A DNA stretch of 28,305 nt from Candidatus Ventricola intestinavium (GCA_018715105.1 DVMG01000042.1:1-28305), one strand, 5' to 3'. Numbered from the stretch's first letter, positions 10,161 to 20,106 are shown. The notes: generated by a model from the letters alone, not told the origin. Program-made: numbers and translations.

Positions 10161-10166
10161 TATCAT
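10161..10166 (+). promoter_or_regulatory. -10 element of the ABC transporter operon
   Basis: TATCAT matches five of six consensus bases. No -35 hexamer is visible at 16-18 bases upstream, where the 11-bp repeat array lies instead. This fits activator-dependent transcription starting near 10173. Confidence 0.45.
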
Positions 10167-10209
10167 AGGGACAGATCGACAAGACCGGTCAAAAAAGGAG
10201 GTCCGTCTC

Positions 10210-10895
<686 letters not shown>

Positions 10896-10899
<4 letters not shown>

Positions 10900-13475
10900 A
10901 TGTTTTCCACAGGCTTTCCCTGCAGGGGTTGAAAAAAAACCGCACGCAGACGCTGGTGACGGTGATCGGCGTCCTTCTTTCCGCCGCTCTGATCACCGGA
11001 GTCTGTACATTCGGCGTCTCGCTTCTTGATTACATGACAAGAGGCGCCGCCGCAAAATACGGCGACTGGCATGTCTCGTTTCCCCATACCGATGCCTCCT
11101 CGATGGAAAAGCAGCGGGAGGATCCGCGGGTTTCCCATGTCGCCGCATTCGAAAATATCGGCTATGCCTGGCTCGAGGGCAGCAAAAACCCGGACAAACC
11201 CTATCTGTTTCTCGCCGGATTTCCATCCGGATTCAGCTGGGAAGAAGCCGCCGGCACGCTGCCCATCGTGCTTCTTTCGGGCCGAATGCCGCAAAACAGC
11301 GGAGAAATCCTCGTTCCGGCTCACGTTGCGGCAAACGGGGGCGTGGAGATCGCCCTGGGCGATACGCTCACGCTTTCCGTCGGAATCCGCCGCGCCGGGG
11401 ATGAAACGCTCTGCCAGCATGATGCTTATCGCGGCGCCGGGGAGAGGCTGGTTCCCCTCGTGAAAAAGACCTATACCGTGGTGGGCATCTGCCAGCGGCC
11501 CGCGTTTGAGGAGCGGTCCGCGCCCGGCTACACCCTGTTCACCGTGGCGGATACAGCCGGGCCCATGGGGAGCCTGAGCGCCTTTGTCGCGCTTCAAAAC
11601 CCCTTCACCCTCTCCCGTTATGTGCATTCTCAGACCGAACCCTATGTGATCAACGATGAAGTGCTGCGGTTCATGGGGCTTTCCAGCGACAGGCTGTTCA
11701 CCACGCTTTTATATGGAATCGGCTGCATGGTGATGGCCATCATCATCACCGGCTCTGTCTTTCTGATCTATAATGCTTTTAAGATCTCGCTCAATGAACG
11801 CATGCAGCAGTTCGGCATCCTCGCCTCGGTGGGCGCAACCCCCCGGCAGTTGCGCCATTTGGTGCTCTTTGAAGGGCTCTGCATCGGCGCCACCGGGATT
11901 CCCGCCGGGATTCTCGTGGGGCTTGGCAGCATTCATCTGGTCATGTCCGCCGTTGAGCAGAGATTCGGCGATATCCTCTACAGCGGCATTCCGCTGACCG
12001 TATGTCTCTCCATCCCCGTGCTGATCGCCGCGGCGGCCTTCAGCCTGGTCACCATCCTGATTTCCGCGTATATTCCGGCCAGAAAGGCGGCCGCCACACC
12101 TGTGATGGCCTGCATCCGTCAGACCCGGGAGATCCGGGTGGAAAGAAAGGACATGAAGACGTCCCCCTGGATTCGGCGCCTCTTCGGCCTGGAGGGCATG
12201 CTGGCGCTCAAAAATTTCAGGCGCAACAGAGGGCGCTACCAAAGCATCGTGCTTTCCCTGATCCTGAGCGTGGTGCTGTTCATCTGCACCCATTCCTTTG
12301 TCGCCGATCTGCAGCAGGCGGCCCGGCAGGCAACGGTCTTTACGACCTATGATATCGGCGTATCCACACAAAACCTGGAGGACGATGCGATGCAGGCGCT
12401 TTACGAAGCGCTCCGGGATACGGACGGCGTGCGTGAAAGCGGCTATCAGACCCAGATCACCGGCACGGCCACGGTTCGCGCGGACGATCTGGCGGAAAGC
12501 TTTTGGCAGGACGTGCCTGTACCCGCATCCGATGAACCCGTTTCGCTCACCCTCTCCATCCAGTTTTTAAACGACAGCGCCTATCTGGATATCCTGGAAA
12601 GCCTGGGGCTGCCCGCGGATGCCTATACGGGTGAAGATGCAAAACTGCTTGCCTGCGCCAAGCTGGATGTGAAGGCCGGCCAGGAGCTGGAAGCGTCCGA
12701 AATTCCCAATCTTTTCGTCTCCTCCGGCATGGAATTGACCGTCACACCCCTTTGCGCATCCGGGGCCGGTCCAGGCCGTCTCCTCCGCCTGACCTTTGCC
12801 GATTTTGTTCCGCCGGACTGTCTTCCGATTCTCACGCCGGCCGAAGATCTGCCTTATTCCTTTCAGGTGATCGCACCCTATTCCCTGAAATCTTCCCTGA
12901 TGACAGAGGATACCCTCGTGACCAGCCAGGGCCTGACCTTCCTCTCCGACACATCCACGCAGAGCGCGGCGGCCCTCTCCGAGCGGATTGAGCAGGAGGG
13001 CATGGCCGGCGTGTGCACGGTATACAACATGAACCGGATGCTGGAAGAGAGCCGCAACTATGTCTTCATCGCCAACGTGTTTGCCTATACATTCATCGCC
13101 ATGATCACGCTGATTGCCATCGCCAATGTTTTCAACACGATTTCCACCAACATTCTGCTGCGCAGGCGCGAGCTGGCCATGCTGCGTTCGGTGGGGATGG
13201 ACGACCGCGCTTTCAACCGGATGATGCGCTTTGAATGCGCCCTCTACGGCCTTTGGACCCTTCTGATCGGCCTTCCGCTCTCCTGTGTGCTCGCCTATCT
13301 GATCCACCGGGGCATGGCAGACGGGGGCGCGCAGATCCACTTTGTCTTTCCGTGGGCCAGCATGGGGATCAGCGTGATCGGCGTGTTCGGGATCATCCTT
13401 CTCACCATGCTGTATGCGACGGAAAAAATCCGCCGGGCGAACATCATCGACGCGCTTCGCGATGAGATGGCCTGA
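10896..13475 (+). CDS. FtsX-like ABC permease with duplicated architecture
   Basis: An 859-residue permease made of two FtsX-type halves in one chain. Predicted membrane helices: near 18-38, 270-292, 322-345, 366-392, then 449-470, 722-748, 779-803 and 820-845. Each half has one helix, a large extracytoplasmic domain (about 230 and 250 residues) and three helices. The short ATVASVGATPRQL-like stretch after helix 2 of half 1 (ILASVGATPRQLRHL) and LRSVGMDDRAFNRM in half 2 are the coupling regions that contact the ATPase. This differs from BceB (ten helices, one large domain) and resembles two-domain lipoprotein or peptide exporters. The gene is coupled to the ATPase by ATGA. It ends 14 bases from the convergent oxidoreductase with no clear terminator. 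Confidence 0.92.
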
Positions 13476-13489
13476 CGGCCCTGCACCTC

Positions 13490-14713
13490 TCAGGAAAGAT
13501 CCCGCATATAGGCATCCATGGCCTCGGCCACATGCTTGGAGTGCTCCACTGCCTCCACCACGGTTCGCGCGCCGTTGACCACGTCGCCGCTGGCAAACAC
13601 GCCCGGCCGTGTCGTGCGCCCCTCCTCATCGGTGACAAGCAGGCCGCGCGCATTGACCTCAATCCCCTTGGTGGTGTTCACAATGCGGTTGCGCGGTCCC
13701 TGGCTGATCGAGATAATCACACTGTCCGCGGGGTAAAGCGCCCGGCTTCCCTCTACATGGGCAAACATTCCGCCCGGCTGCTCCACAACATCCTCAAAGA
13801 TCACGCCCTCGTCCACGATCTCGACCGGCGCCTTGTTGTACAGGAATGTGACCCCCTCCAGCGACGCATAGTCAAACTCATGCCTGGACGCGGCGACGCT
13901 TGATGTGCGGGAAAAACACACCACCTCGCGCGCACCCTTGCGGACCGCCGTGCGCGCCACATCCATGGCCGCATTGCCGGCGCCGATGATGATCACGCGT
14001 TCGCCCAGATGGAAGCTGTCCGGATTGTTCAGATAATGGATCGCGAAATGGACATGCCCAAGCGTCTCCCCCTTGATGTGAAGCGCATTGGGCTGCCACA
14101 CGCCCGTGCCCACAAAGATCGCCTTATAGCCGTCACGGAAGAGATCGTCAATGCCGATGGCCCCGCCGATGGTGGTATTCGGGCGAACCTTGATGCCTTT
14201 GAGCCGCAGATGGCGGTATTCAAAGTCATCCAGCACGGACTTGGGCAGGCGAAAATCCGGAATGCCATAGCGCAGCACGCCGCCGATCTTATCCTTCCCC
14301 TCGAAAATCGTCACCTGGTAGCCCTTGCGCGCGAGGATCACCGCAATGGTCAGGCCCGCCGGGCCGGAGCCGATGATCGCCACGCGGATTCCGTTGGAAG
14401 GCGCCGGACCCTTGACCATCTTGTTGCTGTATGTGCTGGAGATGTAATGCTCGATGGAAGAAAAGTGCACCGGCGCGCCCTTTCTTCCCAGCACACAGTG
14501 CCCCTCGCACTGGTTTTCATGATTGCACACCAGGCTGCATACCGTGGTCAGCGGATTGTTTTCAAAGAGCATCCATCCCGCCTCGTCAAGCTTTTTGTCG
14601 AGCATCAGGCGGATGACATGAGGGATCGGCGTGTGAATGGGGCATCCCTTCTGGCACTGGGGAACCTTGCAGTGAAGGCAGCGCTGCGCTTCTTCCAGGA
14701 TGTGAACGGCCAT
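13490..14713 (-). CDS. FAD/NAD(P)-dependent oxidoreductase, glutamate synthase small-subunit-like
   Basis: A 407-residue flavoprotein of the GltD/NfnB-like group. The N-terminal Fer4_20 region has two Cys clusters (Cys12, 15, 20, 24 and Cys59, 63, 69, 73) expected to bind two 4Fe-4S centres. An FAD Rossmann motif GSGPAG (115-120) is followed by FEGKDKIGGVLRYGIP, an NAD(P) Rossmann motif GAGNAAMD (244-251) and a C-terminal FAD motif PGVFASGDVVNGARTVVEA. I start at ATG 14713, with AAAGGA (14727-14722) 8 bases upstream; the ATG at 14719 is only 2 bases from that site. GltD proteins are usually longer and sit beside gltB. No large subunit is present, so the electron partner and real reaction are unknown. 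Confidence 0.9.
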   Translation of the reverse strand: MAVHILEEAQRCLHCKVPQCQKGCPIHTPIPHVIRLMLDKKLDEAGWMLFENNPLTTVCSLVCNHENQCEGHCVLGRKGAPVHFSSIEHYISSTYSNKMVKGPAPSNGIRVAIIGSGPAGLTIAVILARKGYQVTIFEGKDKIGGVLRYGIPDFRLPKSVLDDFEYRHLRLKGIKVRPNTTIGGAIGIDDLFRDGYKAIFVGTGVWQPNALHIKGETLGHVHFAIHYLNNPDSFHLGERVIIIGAGNAAMDVARTAVRKGAREVVCFSRTSSVAASRHEFDYASLEGVTFLYNKAPVEIVDEGVIFEDVVEQPGGMFAHVEGSRALYPADSVIISISQGPRNRIVNTTKGIEVNARGLLVTDEEGRTTRPGVFASGDVVNGARTVVEAVEHSKHVAEAMDAYMRDLS

Positions 14714-14766
14714 ATGCATCTTCCTTTCTTTGGTTCATCCGAGAAATCCGGTATTCATGATTTCTC

Positions 14767-14772
14767 ATTATA
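14767..14772 (-). promoter_or_regulatory. -10 element of the oxidoreductase gene
   Basis: The minus strand reads TATAAT about 54 bases before the start codon. The -35 region (TTTCCG at 17 bases) is weak. Confidence 0.5.
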
Positions 14773-14894
14773 AGGCAGAAAAGGGATTTCGGAAAGGGAT
14801 GAATCGTATTTTGCGCGGATTTGGGGCCTTGCCGGCCCGCATCCGGGCCTTACCCCGGGCAGGGTTCCGCCTGCTGCGGCCTCTCCCGCGCGGC

Positions 14895-14932
14895 AAAAAG
14901 CCGCCTTTTCCCGCAAGGGGAAAAGGCGGCTT
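14895..14932 (-). terminator. rho-independent terminator of the exonuclease gene
   Basis: A perfect 15-bp stem (14898-14912 with 14918-14932) has a 5-base loop and, on the minus strand, is followed by TTTTT. It lies 19 bases after the exonuclease stop. It also isolates the next minus-strand gene. Confidence 0.9.
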
Positions 14933-14951
14933 CTCTTCTTCCCCGCTCTGG

Positions 14952-15989
14952 TCAGACGGGGGTTTTTTCTTCTTTGGGCTCCTGCGCATGCTTTTTGAGC
15001 GCATCCTCCATGTTCAGGCGGTGATGCCTCTTTCTCACCGGCGTGAGCTGATAGAGCCTGTATCGCTCCCGCACGTCGGAAATCTCTTCTTCGCTGGCAG
15101 GATATGCGCGCTGATGCATGACCAGCGCGCCCGACGCCGCGCGCTTAAAGTGCATCTGCCCCAGCGCAAAGCCATGCCGCGGGCAGACGGACAGGGCCAT
15201 GTACCGCTCCCGCCCGCTGTCAAACCAGGGCGTGTCAAACGATGTGCGTCCCCCGCATGCGGGGCATGCCAGGGACATCAGCTTTCTGTCCGCCAGCGCG
15301 TCCGTCTGATAGACATAAGGCGTGGGCCGTGAAAACAGCACGGAGCCTGCAATCCGGCTTTCCCGTTCAAGCAGGGCATCCAGCTGGGCGCGCCTGGATG
15401 CGTCAAGCCCTCTCAGCGCTTCATCCATGGGGGCAAAGAGCGCCGCCGTGCATTCGGCATCGTATACGGCGCGGTGTGCGGGCACTTCGATGCTCACATT
15501 CATCTTTTCAAGGGCCGCGTGCAGGTTCATCTGCTGGTGTGCTGAGCCCAGGCAGCAAAAGCCAAAGATCATCTGGGCGTCCAGCGGGGGATCAAAGGGC
15601 ATGGATACCGTGAAAAACGCGGCGTTCCGCTTTAAAACCGGGTAATCGTCCCGTCCCCATGTGACCAGCTGCGCATCCCGGCCGCACCAGGCGGCAAAAT
15701 CCGCAAATACCTCTGAAAACGGGCGTCCTCTCTGCAGCTCCGCCTCGGTGATCCCCGTCACCTGACGGATATGCTTGTCAAGCCGCTTATAGAGCCGGGG
15801 GCGAACCAGTTCGCTGAAACGGGAAATAACACGCCCCTTTTCATCCACGCGGCATGCGCCGATCTCTATGATTTCATGCGGCATACGGTGATTGGGCGTA
15901 TAGCTGCTCTGATTCCACTCCAAATCAAACACAATCAAAGGGCGGCCGGAGCCGCCGAGCAAGGAAAACATGGTCCACATCCCGTCCAT
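14952..15989 (-). CDS. DEDDh-type 3'-5' exonuclease with C-terminal Cys/His cluster
   Basis: An RNase T/DnaQ-fold exonuclease. Exo I is VFDLEWNQ (Asp and Glu of the DxE pair), Exo II includes TWGRDDYPVLK, and Exo III is HRAVYDAECTA with the HxxxxD spacing, so all four metal ligands and the catalytic His are present. After the roughly 210-residue nuclease domain comes a tail of about 135 residues with CPACGG, about 24 residues later CPRHG, a CxxC...CxxH set that could bind zinc, and a basic C-terminus (TPVRKRHHRL). The start is uncertain: GTG 16007, ATG 15989, 15980 and 15971 are in frame and none has a strong ribosome-binding site; 15971 fits the usual short N-terminus best. Substrate (RNA or DNA) cannot be told. 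Confidence 0.85.
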   Translation of the reverse strand: MDGMWTMFSLLGGSGRPLIVFDLEWNQSSYTPNHRMPHEIIEIGACRVDEKGRVISRFSELVRPRLYKRLDKHIRQVTGITEAELQRGRPFSEVFADFAAWCGRDAQLVTWGRDDYPVLKRNAAFFTVSMPFDPPLDAQMIFGFCCLGSAHQQMNLHAALEKMNVSIEVPAHRAVYDAECTAALFAPMDEALRGLDASRRAQLDALLERESRIAGSVLFSRPTPYVYQTDALADRKLMSLACPACGGRTSFDTPWFDSGRERYMALSVCPRHGFALGQMHFKRAASGALVMHQRAYPASEEEISDVRERYRLYQLTPVRKRHHRLNMEDALKKHAQEPKEEKTPV

Positions 15990-16038
15990 CTCTGCATGGC
16001 GCCGCACGCGCCCTGCGTTTCACAGTCTTATCGGATCT

Positions 16039-16044
16039 ATTGTA
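16039..16044 (-). promoter_or_regulatory. -10-like element of the exonuclease gene
   Basis: TACAAT on the minus strand, about 50 bases before the chosen start. The matching -35 is poor, so this is tentative. Confidence 0.35.
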
Positions 16045-16126
16045 ACGCATTGCGGCGCGTTTTCATAGAGGGAATCGCCCGCATCCCGCAAATTGGGTAA
16101 AATTGCCGCAATCCAGGCCCATGCGG

Positions 16127-16155
16127 TTGAATCCGCCTGCATTTTCTGCTATGAT
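16127..16155 (+). promoter_or_regulatory. sdaAB-sdaAA promoter
   Basis: TTGAAT (16127-16132), a 17-base spacer and TATGAT (16150-16155) with extended TGC just before it. Transcription from near 16162 leaves 38 bases before the GTG at 16200 and only about 11 before the ATG at 16173, which supports the GTG. Confidence 0.7.
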
Positions 16156-16199
16156 AACCGCAAGAATATCCGATGCCGGATCACGGCGGAAGAAGCGAG

Positions 16200-16889
16200 G
16201 TGGCCTTCATCAATTTGTTTGATATTCTGGGGCCGGTCATGGTCGGCCCCAGCAGTTCCCATACCGCGGGAGCCGTGCGCATCGGCCGCATGGCGCGCAG
16301 GCTGCTGGGAGAAGCGCCGGTCCGCGCTCAGATTACGCTCTATGGTTCCTTTGCCGCCACGGGATGCGGCCATGGAACCGACCGCGCGCTGATCGCGGGG
16401 CTCCTTGGCATGAGGCCGGATGATGAGCGCATTGCAAAAAGCTTTGAGCTTGCCAAAGAAGCGGGGCTTTCCTTTTCTTTTTCGCGTTCCAAGCTCGAGG
16501 CGGAACACCCCAACACCGCCCGGCTGAGCCTGCGTTCCCAGGGCGGGAAAATGCTGAACATGACCGCCGCCTCTCTGGGCGGCGGCCGCATCATGGTGAC
16601 GGAGATGAATGGCCTGCGCGCCAACTTTTCCGGCGATCTTCCCACCCTGATTGTGCAGAACCTTGATCAGCCCGGCCATGTGTGCGATGTGACGGGCATG
16701 CTCGCGCATAAGGGCGTGAACATTGCCACCATGCAGCTGTATCGGGATCACCCCGGCGGCAATGCGGTCATGATTCTTGAAACGGATAAGGCCGTGCCTG
16801 AAGACGGCATTGCCTGGCTTGAGCGAAGCGAGGGCATCACCCGCGTGACGTTCATCGACCGTGAAAAGGACATGGAGCCGCCCCTGTGA
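16200..16889 (+). CDS. sdaAB: L-serine dehydratase, iron-sulfur-dependent, beta subunit
   Basis: A 229-residue subunit of the oxygen-sensitive 4Fe-4S L-serine dehydratase, which converts L-serine to pyruvate and ammonia. The substrate motif GPSSSHTAGA is at residues 16-25, ATGCGHGTDRAL follows, and a C-terminal ACT domain (about 145-220, HVCDVTGMLAHKGVNIAT) is the likely serine-sensing part. I start at GTG 16200 because homologues begin just before the xxFDILGPVMVGPSSSHT stretch and the promoter leaves too short a leader for the ATG at 16173. GGAAG lies 7 bases upstream. The alpha-subunit gene follows, with its in-frame GTG overlapping this stop. Both are needed for activity. Confidence 0.94.
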   Translation: MAFINLFDILGPVMVGPSSSHTAGAVRIGRMARRLLGEAPVRAQITLYGSFAATGCGHGTDRALIAGLLGMRPDDERIAKSFELAKEAGLSFSFSRSKLEAEHPNTARLSLRSQGGKMLNMTAASLGGGRIMVTEMNGLRANFSGDLPTLIVQNLDQPGHVCDVTGMLAHKGVNIATMQLYRDHPGGNAVMILETDKAVPEDGIAWLERSEGITRVTFIDREKDMEPPL

Positions 16890-16927
16890 CGGGAAAATGC
16901 GGCAGAAGAAAGGAACGGGAAACGGAT

Positions 16928-17800
16928 ATGGCCATCGAATCCCTGGCCTCGCTGATGGAGGCGTGTAAAGAGAAGGATCCCTTTGAAGCAATTCTTGAGG
17001 ACGACTGCCTTGACCGAGGCGTTTCGCGCGAATCCTCCCTGAGGAGGATGCACGCGCTGTATGCCTCCATGCGCCGCTCCGCCGCGGGCTATGACCCCGG
17101 CCTTCGTTCCCAGAGCGGCCTGGTCGGCGGGGACGGCGCGAAGATGCGCGCCTATGTTTCCGCCGGAAAATCCGTTTGCGGAACATATATCGGCCGTGTG
17201 ATTGCACTGGCTCTTGAAATGGGCGAATGCAACGCCTGCATGAAGTGCATCGTCGCCGCGCCTACGGCGGGCAGCTGCGGTGTGTTGCCCGCCGTGCTTC
17301 TGCCCTATCAGGAGCGGGAGGGCCTTGACGATTCTGCGATGATCCGCGCTCTGTATGTGGCGGGCGCCATCGGTCAGGCCATAGCGGCCAAAGCCTCCAT
17401 CGCCGGCGCATCCGGCGGCTGCCAGGCGGAAATCGGCACCGCCAGCGCCATGGGCGCAGCCGCGCTGTGCTATCTGGGCGGCGGGGATGCTCAGGCCCTC
17501 TGCCATGCAGCAGCCATCTCCATCAAAAGCCTGCTGGGGCTCGTGTGCGATCCCGTGGCGGGGCTTGTGGAAGTTCCCTGTGTCAAGCGCAATGCCGCAG
17601 GCGCCATGATTGCCATGTCCAGCGCCGATATGGCGCTTGCCGGCATCCGCTCCGCCGTGCCGCCCGATGAGGTGATCCTCGCCATGCGCGATGTCGGGAA
17701 TAAGATGGATGTCTCCCTGCGGGAAACCGGCCTTGGCGGCGTCGCAGGCACGCCTTTCGGGCTCAGGATGGCTGAAAAAATGGGCCTGAATAGAGAATGA
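16928..17800 (+). CDS. sdaAA: L-serine dehydratase, iron-sulfur-dependent, alpha subunit
   Basis: A 290-residue catalytic subunit. Conserved Cys-containing motifs expected around the 4Fe-4S cluster are seen as APTAGSCGVLPA, ASGGCQAEIGTA and CDPVAGLVEVPC. Also present is the N-terminal SQSGLVGGDGAKM loop. Length is close to the roughly 300 usual for the family. I start at ATG 16928; a GTG at 16886 overlapping the sdaAB stop would add a 14-residue basic tail unlike homologues. A GGGA and, further up, an AAAGGA (16909-16914) serve as ribosome-binding site. It pairs with sdaAB from one promoter and is followed by a terminator that lies in the end of the convergent MFS gene. Confidence 0.95.
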   Translation: MAIESLASLMEACKEKDPFEAILEDDCLDRGVSRESSLRRMHALYASMRRSAAGYDPGLRSQSGLVGGDGAKMRAYVSAGKSVCGTYIGRVIALALEMGECNACMKCIVAAPTAGSCGVLPAVLLPYQEREGLDDSAMIRALYVAGAIGQAIAAKASIAGASGGCQAEIGTASAMGAAALCYLGGGDAQALCHAAAISIKSLLGLVCDPVAGLVEVPCVKRNAAGAMIAMSSADMALAGIRSAVPPDEVILAMRDVGNKMDVSLRETGLGGVAGTPFGLRMAEKMGLNRE

Positions 17801-17825
17801 ACCGCCTCCCTTTTGGCCCTTCTTC

Positions 17826-17855
17826 GCATGGTCTCATGCAAACCATGCTTTTGTT
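17826..17855 (+). terminator. terminator of sdaAB-sdaAA
   Basis: GCATGGT (17826-17832) pairs with ACCATGC (17842-17848) over a 9-base loop, followed by TTTTGTT. The right arm lies inside the last codons of the convergent MFS gene. Confidence 0.6.
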
Positions 17856-19027
17856 CGGGGATCCTTTCGGCGTGCCTGCACGATCCGTTTTTGTGCGGTA
17901 AACAGAGCGATCATCAGCACCGCAAGGATCAGCGCGAAAAACGGCATCCATGCATAGCCGCCTATTCCGGCCAGCGCGCCAAACACGGACGGCGTGAACG
18001 TGGAGCCGACGTAGGCAAAGGCCATCTGCACGCCGATGGCGGCCTGGGAATTGGCTGCGCCATAGTTGACAGGCGTATCCTGAAGGATATTCGGATAGAT
18101 CGGCGCGCATCCCAGCCCGCAGAGAAGAAGCCCCGCGATGGACAGCGCGCTTCCCGCCGGGATCATCATCAGCACGCAGCCGGCGATGAGCAGGCCCTGG
18201 CCGATGCGCACCATCTGCCTGGGCAGAAGGCGCATGGCCATAAAGCCTGAAATGGCGCGCCCAATCGTGATGCCCAGATAAAACAGGGCCCCGCAGGATG
18301 CCGCCGCCGCTTCGCTGACTCCCCTGACGACAGACATATAGGTCGCCCCCCAGAGGCCGAGCGTCGATTCCACCGCGCAGTAGCAAAGAAAGGTGCCCAT
18401 TCCCTGTTTGGCTCCCGGCAGAGCAAGCACCTGGGAAACCGAAAGGACGTTGGCCCCCTGCTCCTCATCGTGCATCTGTTCCTGCTTCCAAAGGCTCAGC
18501 GTGGCAAAGAGCAGCGCGCAGACGGCGCACTGCATCAGGCCGATTGTGCGGTATCCGGCCGGCCATCCCCATCCCATTGAAAGGCAGGCGGAGAGGACCA
18601 TCGGCCCGACGATGGTGCCCACTCCCCAGAAGCAATGCAGCCAGCTCATGTGCCGGGCCTGGCAGTGCAGGGCGACATAGTTGTTGAGCGCCGCATCCAC
18701 CGCGCCCGCGCCCAGCCCCAGCGGGATCGCCATGATGAGCAGCCATGCGTAGTGCCGGGCAAGGGAAAAGCCCAGAAGCGCCAGCGCCGTCATCGTCACG
18801 GAAGCGGCCGTGAGCCTGCCCGTGCCAAACCGGCGGATGAGCCGCGCGCTGTTCAGGCTTGACACAATCGTGCAAAAGGAAATCAGCATCTGCACGAGGC
18901 CCGCTCCCCACAGCGGGGCAAAGAGCGCCGTGCTCATCGCTGGCCATGCGCTGCCCAGCAGCGAATCGGGCAGGCCCAAGCTGATAAAGGAAATGTAAAT
19001 GATTGAAAGCAGCGCCATGGAAACCAT
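17834..19027 (-). CDS. MFS permease, probably sugar-type
   Basis: A 397-residue, 12-helix major facilitator. The first half has LARHYAWLLIMAIPLGLGAGAVDAALNNYVA, resembling the family motif of FucP/glucose-type and related permeases, with SWLHCFWGVGTIVGP following. A hydrophilic loop (about residues 190-215, KQEQMHDEEQGANV) separates the halves. The start ATG 19027 has GGAGG 9 bases upstream. It follows the ROK regulator gene after 54 bases on the same strand, so both probably form one transcript, and a sugar or sugar derivative is the likely substrate. That substrate assignment is inference from the neighbour. The 3' end overlaps the sdaAA terminator. Confidence 0.85.
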   Translation of the reverse strand: MVSMALLSIIYISFISLGLPDSLLGSAWPAMSTALFAPLWGAGLVQMLISFCTIVSSLNSARLIRRFGTGRLTAASVTMTALALLGFSLARHYAWLLIMAIPLGLGAGAVDAALNNYVALHCQARHMSWLHCFWGVGTIVGPMVLSACLSMGWGWPAGYRTIGLMQCAVCALLFATLSLWKQEQMHDEEQGANVLSVSQVLALPGAKQGMGTFLCYCAVESTLGLWGATYMSVVRGVSEAAAASCGALFYLGITIGRAISGFMAMRLLPRQMVRIGQGLLIAGCVLMMIPAGSALSIAGLLLCGLGCAPIYPNILQDTPVNYGAANSQAAIGVQMAFAYVGSTFTPSVFGALAGIGGYAWMPFFALILAVLMIALFTAQKRIVQARRKDPRTKAWFA

Positions 19028-19081
19028 GAAGTAAATCCTCCATTCGATATCGTTGACCTCTTGTCGTCGCCGTCTTGTCTG

Positions 19082-20089
19082 TCAAAAGCAGCCGTCCTGG
19101 CCGCGCAGCCATTCCTGCATGCGGCGCATGCACAGGCGCCTTGCCCCCTGCCGGATATCCCGCGCCATGCTCGGGCAGGATGTGATCTGCCCGGCATACT
19201 GCCCGCTCAGCTGCTCCTGAACCCGGGTGCTCAGCTTTCTCATGAGATCGGGGGTAAAAAAGGAGCCGTAGAGAATCAGGCTCTGCGGAGCGATCACGCA
19301 GCAATAGATCAGCACCAGCCGCCCAATGGGCTCCAAGAGCCCGGCCTCATCGCCATAATCGAGAGACTGCCACATTTTCTGCCCCTCAAGAGCGGCAATT
19401 TCTCCCGCAAAATGCCGGCATCCATGCAGAATTTTTCCATCCATCACCACGCCTGCGCCCGGCCCGAATTTCATGGGAAAGTAAAGACCTGCATAGACCC
19501 CTTCTTCCCGCTCACCGAAACCATGGCCGAAAACCGCCGTGTTGACATCGTTTTCAAAAATCGTTTCCACCCCGAAACGGGCGCGGATGCGCGGCAGAAA
19601 GCGCTCGCCAAGCAGGGCCGGAAAATCGCACACAAAGATGTGATCCCCCTGCGCCTCACCCGGCAGCGCAAAAACAACGAGCTTCAGGCGGCATCCGCGC
19701 AGCGCGGCGCGGGTCAGCCAGTCATCAAAGCTATCCTCCCGCACATCGTTGATCACCGCCTCTTTGCGCATGATCTCCTCACCGAAGAGATTGTAAACAC
19801 AGAATGTAAATGCGTTTCCCTCCGCCTCCTGCCGCACGCTGACGGCCGCAAAATGAGCGAAATCCTCCCTGTATGCAGCCACCGTCGAGGGGCGTCCGCC
19901 CGTTCCCGTCTCCTGCTCATCCTGGCGAACCTCGCCGCGTGCCTCCAGTTCGGCAAGCAGTTTGCCCACGGTCATCGTGCTCAGGCCGGTGCGCTCGGAA
20001 AGCTGTGCGCGCGTTGCGCGCCGCATGGCAATCAGCTCCATACGCAGACGGCGCAGATGCTGTCCGCGGCGCAGATCCGACGAGGACAT
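19082..20089 (-). CDS. ROK-family transcriptional regulator
   Basis: A 335-residue protein of the XylR/NagC type: an N-terminal winged helix-turn-helix (about 10-55, RAQLSERTGLSTMTVGKLLAEL) followed by GRPS and a ROK sugar-binding domain. The ROK hallmarks include FENDVNTAVFG (178-188) and GPGAGVVMDGKILHG (209-223) with FAGEIAAL (227-234). The usual zinc-binding CxCGxxGC cluster after that point is missing; the sequence reads GQKMWQSLDYGDEAG. So this is probably a ligand-responsive repressor, not a kinase. GGAGGG (20103-20098) lies 8 bases before ATG 20089. It has a near-perfect promoter with an AT-rich inverted repeat overlapping the start of transcription, fitting autorepression and control of the downstream MFS gene. 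Confidence 0.88.
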   Translation of the reverse strand: MSSSDLRRGQHLRRLRMELIAMRRATRAQLSERTGLSTMTVGKLLAELEARGEVRQDEQETGTGGRPSTVAAYREDFAHFAAVSVRQEAEGNAFTFCVYNLFGEEIMRKEAVINDVREDSFDDWLTRAALRGCRLKLVVFALPGEAQGDHIFVCDFPALLGERFLPRIRARFGVETIFENDVNTAVFGHGFGEREEGVYAGLYFPMKFGPGAGVVMDGKILHGCRHFAGEIAALEGQKMWQSLDYGDEAGLLEPIGRLVLIYCCVIAPQSLILYGSFFTPDLMRKLSTRVQEQLSGQYAGQITSCPSMARDIRQGARRLCMRRMQEWLRGQDGCF

Positions 20090-20106
20090 GCGCTTTTCCC
20101 TCCTTT

